64,000 bases of DNA from Serinus canaria (taxonomy: Eukaryota > Chordata > Aves > Passeriformes > Fringillidae), in assembly GCF_022539315.1 (NCBI RefSeq), contig NC_066316.1, positions 66,259,994 through 66,323,993 of the forward strand, written 5' to 3'. This document shows, piece by piece, positions 31,601 to 38,051 of the stretch. The position numbers and the translations under genes were made by a program. Each line of letters opens with the position of its first letter. Within the stretch, counting starts at the first letter, position 1. Under the pieces are notes generated by a model. That model ran no database searches. It was not told the origin of the DNA and worked only from the letters and a program-made list of their open reading frames with translations.

Positions 31601-33878
31601 AAGCCAGGTTAACTTTAAGAGTTCAGACCTTCATAGAAATCCAAGGAAGTGCTTCTTCTGTGTAGTAGCAACTTTTCTTGTCTGTTCCTCGCAGGCAACG
31701 CTTATTTGAGAACTTGCGCATGTTACCTCACGCACCTGGCGTACAGATGCAGGCCATTCCTGAAGATGCTGTTCATGAAGACAGTGGAGATGAGGATGGA
31801 GAAGATCCAGACAAACGCATTTCTAGTAAGAAATATATTTTCATGATAGAACATGTTGATGACTGTTATGGGTTAAATTGCTCAGAACCTAAGTCATAGT
31901 AGTGTGCAGTGTTGGAAGACTGGCCCTTATGTTTCCTGAATAAAAAATTTTGCCTCTGGTCTGCCACTTCTGATTTTTATAAGGTGGCATCCATGTGCAC
32001 ATTTGAGCTCTTAAAGGGTCTAATGAAGTGCTGGAAGAGCCCTGTGGTTTTGCATCTTAGGGAACAGCATGACTATTTCAAATCTGTAATAGATACTTCA
32101 GAAGACTTAACGAATATTAACTAAAGAAACAGTACTTTACTTTTTTGTGACTAACAAAAGACAAAAACTATGTTTCCCTTTGAGGTAACATGAGATACAG
32201 TATTTAAAGGGAAAAAAAGCCTTTTATTTTCTTTGTCGTGAGAGAGATTTTTCCATATTTGTGACACTACCCTTGACTTTATTACCATAACCCTTTCATG
32301 AACTTTGAGTTGCTCTTGAGCTATAGCCAAGAGTTTTCTGCTACCTTTAGTCTTTTTTGATGGAGATTAGAATAATTCTATAACCTCTTATTAGTGCACC
32401 ATCCATTTTCTGAACTGCTGAAATCATTCTTTTTTTCTCCTATGATTTAGTTTTCAGTATTTGAAGTTTTATTTGATACATGGTTAAAATATTCCCACTC
32501 TCCCCCTGTGTTTCTGCAAAGCTATTTTTTGGAACTTATTGTGCAAGTCCCAGGGTATCTTGAAAAATAAGTGGTTTTGACTGTAATTTAGTTTATCAGC
32601 ATTAAATGATTACAGTACATTACTACTCATTCTTAATTTGATAGCTCTTTTTTATTAGGTTTGTTGTAGTTGGACTTTTTGATTAATTAATGTCATAAAT
32701 CTGAATCCTAGTTCGAGCATCTGATAAGCGCATAGCCTGTGATGAAGAGTTTTCAGATTCTGAAGATGAAGGAGAAGGTGGACGGCGAAACGTTGCAGAT
32801 CATAAGAAAGGAGCGAAGAAAGCCAGAATAGAAGAAGATAAAAAAGAGACTGAGGACAAAAAAGCAGGTAGGACTGCAGTGTGGTTTCATCCTATAATTT
32901 AGAACTGCAAATGTCAATCCTGCCAGGAGAGAGATGTTTTATCTGGTAACAGTTAATTCGCTGTTGAGATGATATATTCTTTTCCATCATTTTCAAATCC
33001 TCTATTTTAAATTAATCAGTTTCAGGATACAGCTATTCAGACTAGTAAAATATTTTCAGGCAAGGGTTATTGTTTCTTCCCCACAAGTTGAAGTCTTAGA
33101 GCCAGGGATTTGTATGACTTAATGAAAATAGAGTTGAAAAAATACACGTTGGGCAAAACATTTGTTCCTGTTTGCTTTTGTGGGGTGAGCCAGCTAGTTT
33201 TCTCTGAAACAGAAACCAGATAGGGTTCTGGGGACAGTGTAATTCCAAGGACTCTTGATTTTCCTAAGAACTGGATACATCTTGAGCTCAGGGGAACTCC
33301 AGGTCTCATTACTGCATGCCATCATTATGGCCAGTCAAGAGAGACCTTCCCTTGAGGCATTCTGAATCACTTGGCATTGTGCCCAGGCCTCTCCTTTGGA
33401 TGGGTGCATTTAACACTATACTTTAATATGTAGCTATACATAAGCGGCTTCTTATAAAAGCCAGTTTCCTCTGGCTAGAAATACAAACAAAATAATAAAC
33501 TTGGTCATACTCTTTACTTCCTAAGTATTTTAAGGCTTTCTTGCATCTTTTGGTATATTTAAAATCTTTAAAAAATCTGATTTTTTCAGATGTCAAGGAG
33601 GAGGACAAAGCCAAGGACAGCAGTGGTGAAAAGACAGATGCCAAAGGGTAAGCACTAATTAATTAATAATGACATTTTTTGCAGAGCGTTTGTTAAGTCA
33701 ATACTGTAAAATATTTTTCAGTTCTGTGGAGATCACTTTCAGTTCCTCATACTAAATATTTTAGAATCGTGACTAGTAATTTAAAATTGCATTTCTAAAT
33801 CAGTTAATTAAAAAAATAAAACAATACCTTTTTTTGCCTTTGCACAGAGCAAAATCAGAACAGCTCAGCAATCCTTGA
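10339..33878 (+). CDS. HDAC2: Histone deacetylase 2, complete 14-exon gene
   Basis: HDAC2 is a zinc-dependent class I lysine deacetylase that removes acetyl groups from histone tails. It is the nuclear catalytic subunit of Sin3, NuRD and CoREST corepressor complexes. I joined 14 coding exons: 10339-10390, 17590-17702, 18044-18161, 19033-19107, 19413-19551, 21338-21479, 25740-25832, 25931-26039, 27509-27649, 29536-29644, 31695-31825, 32712-32867, 33590-33647 and 33848-33878. They total 1467 nt with the stop and give 488 residues, the vertebrate HDAC2 length. All introns are GT-AG and no frame is broken. Visible residues are the His141-His142 charge relay, zinc ligands Asp177, His179 and Asp265, catalytic Tyr304 in GGGGY, inositol-phosphate contacts Lys32, Arg271 and Arg307, and acidic-tail CK2-type serines 394, 422 and 424. 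The start [11 protein letters not shown] separates HDAC2 from HDAC1. The gene looks functional. Confidence 0.98.
10769..10796 (-). repeat. Five C-runs: G-quadruplex motif on the minus strand
   Basis: C-runs of 5, 4, 3, 4 and 8 are separated by single A residues (10769-73, 75-78, 80-82, 84-87, 89-96). On the minus strand this is a G-run series with one-base loops, which fits the strict G-quadruplex pattern with very short, stabilising loops. It lies about 380 bp into intron 1, directly before a poly-A run. Confidence 0.85.
10797..10835 (+). repeat. Poly-A run, 39 nt
   Basis: A 39-nt uninterrupted adenine run follows the C-run block and is itself followed by a short AG-rich sequence. No retroposed sequence with a tail can be recognised upstream, so it is treated as simple repeat. 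Its length in a reference should be viewed cautiously because long homopolymers are error-prone. Confidence 0.9.
11897..11924 (+). repeat. Poly-T run, 28 nt
   Basis: This is an uninterrupted 28-nt thymine run in intron 1, preceded by further T-rich sequence from about 11873. It is low-complexity intronic DNA with no attached element recognised. Confidence 0.9.
14889..14916. repeat. Perfect inverted repeat, 13-bp arms, 2-nt spacer
   Basis: The left arm GTATCAAGAGCTA (14889-14901) and right arm TAGCTCTTGATAC (14904-14916) are exact reverse complements separated by TC. In DNA this can extrude as a small cruciform, but the two-base loop is too tight for an ideal RNA hairpin. It is also too short for a microRNA precursor. 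The function is unknown. Confidence 0.9.
16729..16754. repeat. Perfect inverted repeat, 12-bp arms, 2-nt spacer
   Basis: The arms AGCTGGAGATTT (16729-16740) and AAATCTCCAGCT (16743-16754) are exact reverse complements around AG. The architecture matches the 14889-14916 palindrome 1.8 kb upstream in the same intron, though the sequences differ. No flanking element is recognised. Confidence 0.9.
17590..17702 (+). CDS. HDAC2: HDAC2 exon 2
   Basis: This exon encodes residues 18-55, including [16 protein letters not shown], a hallmark of class I deacetylases. Lys32, an inositol-phosphate contact in HDAC-corepressor complexes, lies here. The acceptor is TTGGCAG and the donor GTAAGT. It ends on a codon boundary (phase 0). 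Confidence 0.97.
17703..18043 (+). other. HDAC2: HDAC2 intron 2 (341 bp)
   Basis: A short AT-rich intron with a GT donor and a TTACTAG acceptor. Nothing else is seen in it. Confidence 0.9.
18044..18161 (+). CDS. HDAC2: HDAC2 exon 3
   Basis: This exon encodes residues 56-94 plus one base, including the conserved helix with [20 protein letters not shown]. The donor is GTAAGT and the intron phase is 1. Confidence 0.97.
18162..19032 (+). other. HDAC2: HDAC2 intron 3 (871 bp)
   Basis: AT-rich intron with no recognisable repeat or gene. The acceptor is TTATACAG. Confidence 0.9.
19033..19107 (+). CDS. HDAC2: HDAC2 exon 4
   Basis: This exon encodes residues 95-119 ([20 protein letters not shown] then TGGSV), part of the active-site tunnel region. 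The conserved Asp of EDCPVFDG is present. The donor is GTGAGT and the intron phase is 1. Confidence 0.97.
19108..19412 (+). other. HDAC2: HDAC2 intron 4 (305 bp)
   Basis: A short AT-rich intron with acceptor CTTCTTACAG. No feature is seen in it. Confidence 0.9.
19413..19551 (+). CDS. HDAC2: HDAC2 exon 5 (charge-relay histidines)
   Basis: This exon encodes residues 120-165 plus two bases. It contains [20 protein letters not shown], with His141 and His142 forming the catalytic charge-relay pair that polarises water bound to zinc. The donor is GTAAGT and the phase is 2. Confidence 0.97.
19552..21337 (+). other. HDAC2: HDAC2 intron 5 (1.8 kb)
   Basis: AT-rich intron. Its only distinct structure is a 27-bp tandem duplication at 19858-19911. 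The acceptor is TTTCTAG. Confidence 0.9.
19858..19911. repeat. 27-bp tandem duplication
   Basis: Two adjacent 27-bp units (19858-19884 and 19885-19911) begin AAGTGGACAGGCTTAC and differ at two positions. The high identity suggests a fairly recent slippage duplication, probably polymorphic between related species. It is intronic. Confidence 0.85.
21338..21479 (+). CDS. HDAC2: HDAC2 exon 6 (zinc ligands)
   Basis: This exon encodes residues 166-213, including [14 protein letters not shown]. Asp177 and His179 are two of the three zinc ligands, and [14 protein letters not shown] follows. It ends on a codon boundary. The donor is GTAAGG. Confidence 0.97.
23800..24437 (+). mobile_element. CR1 LINE, 5'-truncated 3' end, sense to HDAC2
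   Basis: The segment carries the familiar CR1 3' sequence: a stretch corresponding to the end of the reverse-transcriptase frame (CTCCTGGTGGACAAG, GTGGCCAAGAAGGCCAG, ATCCTGCCCCTCTGCTCAGC). It is followed by the 3' UTR with GTTGGACTAGATGATCTGCAG and a decayed ATTCTG-type terminal repeat at 24418-24437. As usual for CR1, it is cut short at the 5' end and has no poly-A tail. Indels and stops show it is old and inactive. The left boundary is approximate. Confidence 0.88.
24968..25013. repeat. Perfect 23-bp tandem duplication
   Basis: The 23-bp unit starting ATTAAATATATGGAAGAAAT is repeated exactly (24968-24990 and 24991-25013). The identity implies a recent duplication. It is intronic with no known role. 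Confidence 0.9.
25740..25832 (+). CDS. HDAC2: HDAC2 exon 7
   Basis: This exon encodes residues 214-244 ([20 protein letters not shown] and onward). It is exactly 31 codons with phase 0 on both sides. The donor is GTGAGT. The following intron is only 98 bp. Confidence 0.97.
25931..26039 (+). CDS. HDAC2: HDAC2 exon 8 (third zinc ligand)
   Basis: This exon encodes residues 245-280 plus one base. It contains [17 protein letters not shown], with zinc ligand Asp265 and inositol-phosphate contact Arg271. The donor is GTAAGC and the phase is 1. A strong unused acceptor lies 148 bp downstream in intron 8 (see findings). Confidence 0.97.
26040..27508 (+). other. HDAC2: HDAC2 intron 8 (1.5 kb)
   Basis: It contains a possible alternative terminal exon at 26188-26400 and a TTA trinucleotide microsatellite at about 26636-26725. 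The normal acceptor is TTTTACAG. No interspersed repeat is seen. Confidence 0.9.
26636..26725. repeat. TTA/ATT trinucleotide microsatellite
   Basis: About 90 bp of mostly (TTA)n, with interruptions (TTATTATG and ATATTA) near both ends. It is likely length-polymorphic. It lies in intron 8, well away from the splice sites. Confidence 0.95.
27509..27649 (+). CDS. HDAC2: HDAC2 exon 9 (catalytic tyrosine)
   Basis: This exon encodes residues 281-327 plus one base. [20 protein letters not shown] contains catalytic Tyr304, which stabilises the reaction intermediate, and Arg307, an inositol-phosphate contact. The donor is GTAAAT and the phase is 1. Confidence 0.97.
27650..29535 (+). other. HDAC2: HDAC2 intron 9 (1.9 kb)
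   Basis: AT-rich intron with a TA dinucleotide microsatellite at 28601-28628. Apparent Tyr-Ile repeat peptides there are translations of the microsatellite. The acceptor TTTATAG has a poor pyrimidine tract. Confidence 0.9.
28601..28628. repeat. (TA)14 microsatellite
   Basis: Fourteen uninterrupted TA units in HDAC2 intron 9, flanked by TTACA and ATGAAG. Likely polymorphic. Confidence 0.95.
29536..29644 (+). CDS. HDAC2: HDAC2 exon 10
   Basis: This exon encodes residues 328-363 plus two bases, [20 protein letters not shown] onward. It is the end of the deacetylase domain, conserved across class I enzymes. The donor is GTAAGT and the phase is 2. Confidence 0.97.
29645..31694 (+). other. HDAC2: HDAC2 intron 10 (2.05 kb)
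   Basis: It contains a 15-bp hairpin at 30005-30039 and, at about 30660-31290, a less AT-rich stretch with two open minus-strand frames that I cannot assign. The acceptor is CCTCGCAG. Confidence 0.9.
30005..30039. repeat. Inverted repeat, 15-bp stem, one bulge, CTAA loop
   Basis: ATTCTCAG plus TCCATGT (interrupted by an unpaired C at 30013) pairs completely with ACATGGACTGAGAAT at 30025-30039 around a four-base CTAA loop. It could form a stable RNA hairpin in the HDAC2 intron but is shorter than a microRNA precursor. Confidence 0.88.
31695..31825 (+). CDS. HDAC2: HDAC2 exon 11
   Basis: This exon encodes residues 364-407 plus one base. It covers the last helix ([17 protein letters not shown]) and the start of the acidic tail [19 protein letters not shown]. 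Ser394 is a known CK2 site in mammalian HDAC2. The donor is GTAAGA and the phase is 1. Confidence 0.97.
31826..32711 (+). other. HDAC2: HDAC2 intron 11 (886 bp)
   Basis: AT-rich intron. Retention would add about 24 codons after exon 11 before a stop at 31897-31899. No repeat is seen. The acceptor is ATCCTAG. Confidence 0.9.
32712..32867 (+). CDS. HDAC2: HDAC2 exon 12 (regulatory tail)
   Basis: This exon encodes residues 408-459 plus one base: [18 protein letters not shown] with CK2-type Ser422 and Ser424, then a lysine-rich stretch ([20 protein letters not shown]) that is mobile and probably contributes to nuclear localisation. The donor GTAGGA is the weakest of the gene. Phase 1. Confidence 0.97.
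32868..33589 (+). other. HDAC2: HDAC2 intron 12 (722 bp)
   Basis: AT-rich intron with no repeat or gene recognised. The acceptor is TTTTTTCAG. Confidence 0.9.
33590..33647 (+). CDS. HDAC2: HDAC2 exon 13
   Basis: This exon encodes the rest of codon 460 to residue 478 plus two bases, [19 protein letters not shown]. It is a charged, low-complexity part of the C-terminal tail, the least conserved part of HDAC2 among vertebrates. The donor is GTAAGC. The following intron is only 200 bp. Confidence 0.96.
33848..33878 (+). CDS. HDAC2: HDAC2 exon 14, C terminus and stop
   Basis: This exon encodes residues 479-488 ([10 protein letters not shown]) and the TGA stop at 33876-33878. The AKSEQLSNP ending is the typical HDAC2 C terminus. 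The acceptor is TTTGCACAG. Confidence 0.97.
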
Positions 33879-34180
33879 ACGAAAGATAGCCTGTCACCAG
33901 TTGCAGAACATAATACTAGAATCTGAGAATACCTAAAAAGAGAAAAGTTTTCATATGGAGAGAGACTGCTGATTTCATTTTGTACTATTTGGCATGGACT
34001 GTATTTATTTTCAAATGGCTTTGTTCTGTTTTTTGGCAAGTTGTATTGTGAGTTTTCTAATTATGAGGCAGAAATTCCTTTCTTCACCATGCTTTATGTA
34101 ATAGTATTTAAAAATGGATGTGAGTTATTATGTTAAATGTCTAAACTGATCTATTAAAGTAATTTGCCTTTCCTGATCTG
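33879..34180 (+). other. HDAC2: HDAC2 3' UTR (short form)
   Basis: The AT-rich sequence after the stop reaches a likely cleavage zone about 15-25 nt beyond ATTAAA at 34153-34158. It holds one AUUUA pentamer at 34003-34007. Longer forms are possible using ATTAAA at 34209-34214 or AATAAA at 34443-34448. Confidence 0.7.
34153..34158 (+). terminator. HDAC2: Probable HDAC2 poly(A) signal ATTAAA
   Basis: ATTAAA is the commonest variant of the polyadenylation hexamer. It lies 275 nt after the stop, with a T-rich downstream element (about 34189-34208). A canonical AATAAA occurs 290 nt further on at 34443-34448. Confidence 0.65.
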
Positions 34181-34760
34181 ATTTTACCTTTTTTGTAATT
34201 TTATCTTTATTAAAAAAAAAAAAAAATTGCATGTGGTTGTCTTTTGTCCATCATTGACCTACAAAGAGGAGAAACTGTATAAATTAGGCAGACTTATCTG
34301 TGAGTACCTAGTGAGTTTAAATGGACAGCTGGCAAACAGGCAAGTTGAACTGTGATGCTTTCATTGACTCCACACATTCCAGTGGTTCCTACATGAGGTG
34401 CAAACACTTGTATGGGTATACAGGTGAGATTTGAACAGGCTGAATAAATGGGTGAAGGGATGCTGGAATGACATCATTGTATGAATTCAAATTTTAATGT
34501 GAATGTTTATAACTCTGCAGTCACATTCTATATGAACATCATAAAACTTTCTCACCCTTACAGAGGAAGGATTTTACTGCCTGCCCCCTTCATTGATTCA
34601 TGAGTTAGTTCAGGTGCCTGAATTAAACAGAGACCTCAGTGTCCCCATTCCTCTTTTTTTTTTAATCTACAATTGTCTTAGAGGTTGATATTTAATGAAA
34701 TGTAAATTTTGAAATCAAGATTTCAGAGCAGTGAACACAGAAGTTAGGAGAACTGCACTG

Positions 34761-35252
34761 CTACTCAATCTTTTTTCTTTTTTTCAAATATAAATTCTTC
34801 TTGCTACTTTTTAACCTATTTTCTCTCTGTGGTTGTGGTATATGTTGATATGGTGCCTGATGCACCCCAGAACAAAGCCTGCCTTCCTGGCTGCCAGGGC
34901 ACTGCTCACTCATGTTCCACTTGCCATTGACCAAGACGCCCAGGTCCCTTTCCACAGTACTGCTTTCCAGCCTCTTGTTCCCCAGTCTGTCTGTGCATCC
35001 AGGGCTGCCCCAAAGCAGGTGTAGTATCCAGCACTTTCCCTCATTGAACTTCACATGGTTGGTGATTGCCCAGTCTTCTGATTTGTCAAGGTCTCTCTGC
35101 TGGGCCTGCCTGCCCTCAAGGACTTCAACAGCTCTTCCCAGTTTTGTATCATCTGTGACCTCACTTAGTGTCCCTTCCAGTCCTGCATCCAGGTCATTTA
35201 TGAAGATGTTGAAGAGCACAGGGCTGAGGATGGAGCCCTGTGGGAGACCCAT
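34761..35252 (-). pseudogene. Relic of CR1 reverse transcriptase, catalytic/thumb part
   Basis: A 163-codon open frame begins with the [17 protein letters not shown] block, followed by [18 protein letters not shown] and [17 protein letters not shown], all in CR1 order. The last 20 or so codons are lysine-rich and unrelated to CR1, showing that the frame runs out of the element into flanking DNA. Confidence 0.88.
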
Positions 35253-35575
35253 CAGTGACAGGTCACCAATCCGATGTCACTCCATTCCCTACAACCCTTT
35301 GTGCCTGACTGCTGAGCCAGTTGCTCATCCCATGGCATGATGTGTTTATCCACAAAATGTGTGCCTGACATTTTGTCCAGAAGGATACTGTGAAAGAAAG
35401 CATTGAAAGCTTTACTGAAATTACAAAAGATTACATCAACTGGATTCCCTTGATCAGCCACATGGGTTACCTTGCTATGAAAAGGAATCAGGTTTGAAAA
35501 GCAGCACTTTCTTGCCATGAAGCCATGTTGGCTGTGACCAATGACTGACTTGTCTTTCAAATGTTTTGTGTGAAG
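34855..35575 (-). mobile_element. CR1 LINE fragment, antisense, reverse-transcriptase part
   Basis: On the minus strand the segment encodes broken pieces of a CR1-type reverse transcriptase: a palm region with HSQHGF and SKAFNAF (35252-35560), then, after a frame change, [20 protein letters not shown] and a degenerate catalytic motif VTDDTKL (34761-35252). The usual aromatic-Ala-Asp-Asp motif is altered at its first two positions, and the frame is disrupted, so it is inactive. The usual CR1 3' UTR and terminal repeats are missing: similarity fades at about 34855. It lies 0.7 kb past the HDAC2 poly(A) signal, convergent to it. Confidence 0.9.
35252..35560 (-). pseudogene. Relic of CR1 reverse transcriptase, palm part
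   Basis: A 102-codon open frame retains conserved reverse-transcriptase blocks (HSQHGF, SKAFNAF, MPWDEQLAQ-like linker). It is separated by a frame shift from the downstream block with PQGS at 34761-35252. It is a decayed retroposon remnant, not a host gene. Confidence 0.85.
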
Positions 35576-36297
35576 AGAAAAGTTTTATTTTCTTAATGCC
35601 TTTTTAGTATATGCTTTGGTTTCTGGTTTTTTTTAGTCTTTGATCTTTCTGAACATTTAATTTGGATGCTTAGGCAAACTTAACAAGGGTTGGATTCTTA
35701 AACATGTAGGGAGAGATATAAAAAGTTTTTTCAACACCCATGTTGCTATGTTCTTACTTCCAGGAAAGTACACATAAGACTCCCATTAGGATTTGTCTTA
35801 CTCTATTGGAAAATCCCGTTTAAATTTTACTGCAAGTTCGGTGTAGCTGACAGGTGATTCCCTGCTATTTCCATCATCTAAGTATTATGCTACCTTGTTC
35901 CTATATATGACTGCAGAGAATACTTACAACTAGTATTAAAAAATTAGTATTTAATTTCCTGCTTCAAGTGTTTGTTACCCTTTTGTCTGAAGTTTAGAAA
36001 AGGATGGCAATTTTCTGTCATTTAAGACGCTGTTAGTTTTAAATAATTAGTGGATTAATTGCTCGTTCTGTTGGAAATGAAGACTAAGTATGACAGTAGA
36101 ATTTGCAGACTGAAATATGGTATTTAGGAGGACAAAATAGGAGTGTTGCTTCTTTGTTTCATTTGAATGGAGGTAGGTAAGGTGCAAATGCTGTAGGACC
36201 ATGCTCTGGCCAAATGGTCTGTTTGCCTTCCTCTTGTCTTATGTTACTTCTCAGCTGACTTTTTCTTAAAAAGAACCCAGAGAAGCAGACCAAAGAA

Positions 36298-36390
36298 CTC
36301 AAAACACACACACAAAACAAACAAATCCAAACAGATTGCTCCCCCTCAAAAAAACCCCAAACGAAACCAACAAAAAAAAAAAAATACAAC
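36298..36390. repeat. A-rich low-complexity block
   Basis: A stretch of A/C-rich sequence (ACACACAC, AAACAAACAAA, then 13 consecutive A). It is strongly strand-biased and non-coding. It may be a decayed simple repeat. Confidence 0.8.
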
Positions 36391-37975
36391 CCACTCCAAG
36401 AGGAAAGGTGCTTTAGCTAATATTTTGAACATTCCCTCTGCAACCTTTGTGTGCTGTAAAAAGGTCATGGTCTATGCCTGACCTCTGTGAAGATGAGGGA
36501 AGAATGTTTGGGCGGGGGATTGGATGGTTGCTGTGAAAATTAAGTATTTAATCTTTCAGTGAATCATGCATGCCTCCTTAGAGCACCTAGAACTTCTGAG
36601 ATGCTTTTTGTCATCCTAACCATCTTGAGAAAGAATTGCTTCATTTTCCTTTTCAGGATTGAACCATGGATTGAGACAAAAGTCCTTTCTTTTTAGCAAA
36701 TCTTCTTCAAAATGAACTTGTAATTGAGGCCAGAAAAGTTGAATTTATAACATAGTTTGCTTTTATGTATTTGCAAGCCCCACAGAAAATACAATTCATG
36801 TGCTTGCAGCTTCCCATTCTTTCAATGAGTTGCATTTTGGGAACATGAGTTTGTTTGGGGAGGAAAAAAATCTGATAGTGAATTCAGAATTTCTTTAGCT
36901 CAGAGCATAGAACTGCTTACTTTAGTACATATATCTGTGCTAGTGGTTGAAGATGGGTGATGTGGCTGCTCTTAGCCAGGTTTTCGATGTGATTTAGAAA
37001 TCTGTAAATAGAACCATATTAGAAAGGGTTATTATTTATAGATGTTAAATATAGGTTAATAGATGTTGCAAACATACAGCCTGTAAGATAATATCCAAAA
37101 AACAGAAGCAGAAAAAGTACCTATAATCAATATAGTTATCAACCATGGGATTTTTTTTAAGAGCCATTTATAAAAATTATCTACTTGTGAGGTGAAGACA
37201 TGCAACATGGAGAGTCATGTGTGACCATATTTGGTCATATAATTCACTCCAAATGTCTGAAAGTTGACTTCAGCAAATAGAATTGTAAATGCAAATGTAA
37301 ACATCTGTTCTTGGGTATGGTTGAAGCACTAGCATGAATGATGTATTTGCAGAGGGGGGGATTTTGTGAAGTGCAACCATCACCCTTGTTTCCTCAGCAC
37401 CACCAAAATATGTTCTTTGTTCCCCATCCAATGGCAAGAGGGTAGCTGCACTCTCTTCCCCCTCTGTGGCTGTGTCTTGATTTAGCCAGGTCTCTGTTAA
37501 TAATTTTTTTAGTGAGATAACTTTACACTTTTGAAAATGTTTCTTTAGCTAACTAAAAATATGAGTGGGTGCAGCCATTTGATAATGTTGTCTTTTAAGG
37601 GACAGGTTTGCTACTTTTTGCTAGAAAAAAGAAACCTTCAAAATATTTTTTTCTGCCTCACTTGTGTCATTTTGTTCAGTCATATCATCTCTGTAAGAGT
37701 ACACACAACAGGGAATTATATGACCATATTTTTAAAAAATGTTATATACCACACTCAACAGTAAATTTAGCGAAGTGTTCAAGTCTTACCTTAGAAAATA
37801 CCAGATCTTTGAAATGGCATTCATTTTAGACAGATGACCTGGCAAAACAAGCTATTTAAGCTGGATACCAGCATGCAGCAATAAAGAATAACTTCCTAGA
37901 TTACAAACTTGTATTAATAACGTCTAGGCCTAATGTTTTCTATGGTCATGTTGCCATAAGTAGAAGTAACCAAAA

Positions 37976-38051
37976 AAACCTAACCAATCAACCAACCAAA
38001 AAAAAAAAAACCGAGAAAAAAGCCCCCCAAAAAAGGAAAGAAAAGAAAAAA
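37976..38051. repeat. A-rich low-complexity block (AACC/A)n
   Basis: The sequence moves from AACCAACC-like units through a 13-nt poly-A into A/G-rich DNA (GAAAAGAAAAAAG). It is low-complexity and non-coding. Confidence 0.8.

Noticed and set aside
31678..31899. Plus-strand frame running past exon 11
   Set aside because: It is exon 11 read through its donor into intron 11. Exon 12 joins correctly by the GT-AG splice, so it is not a separate gene.
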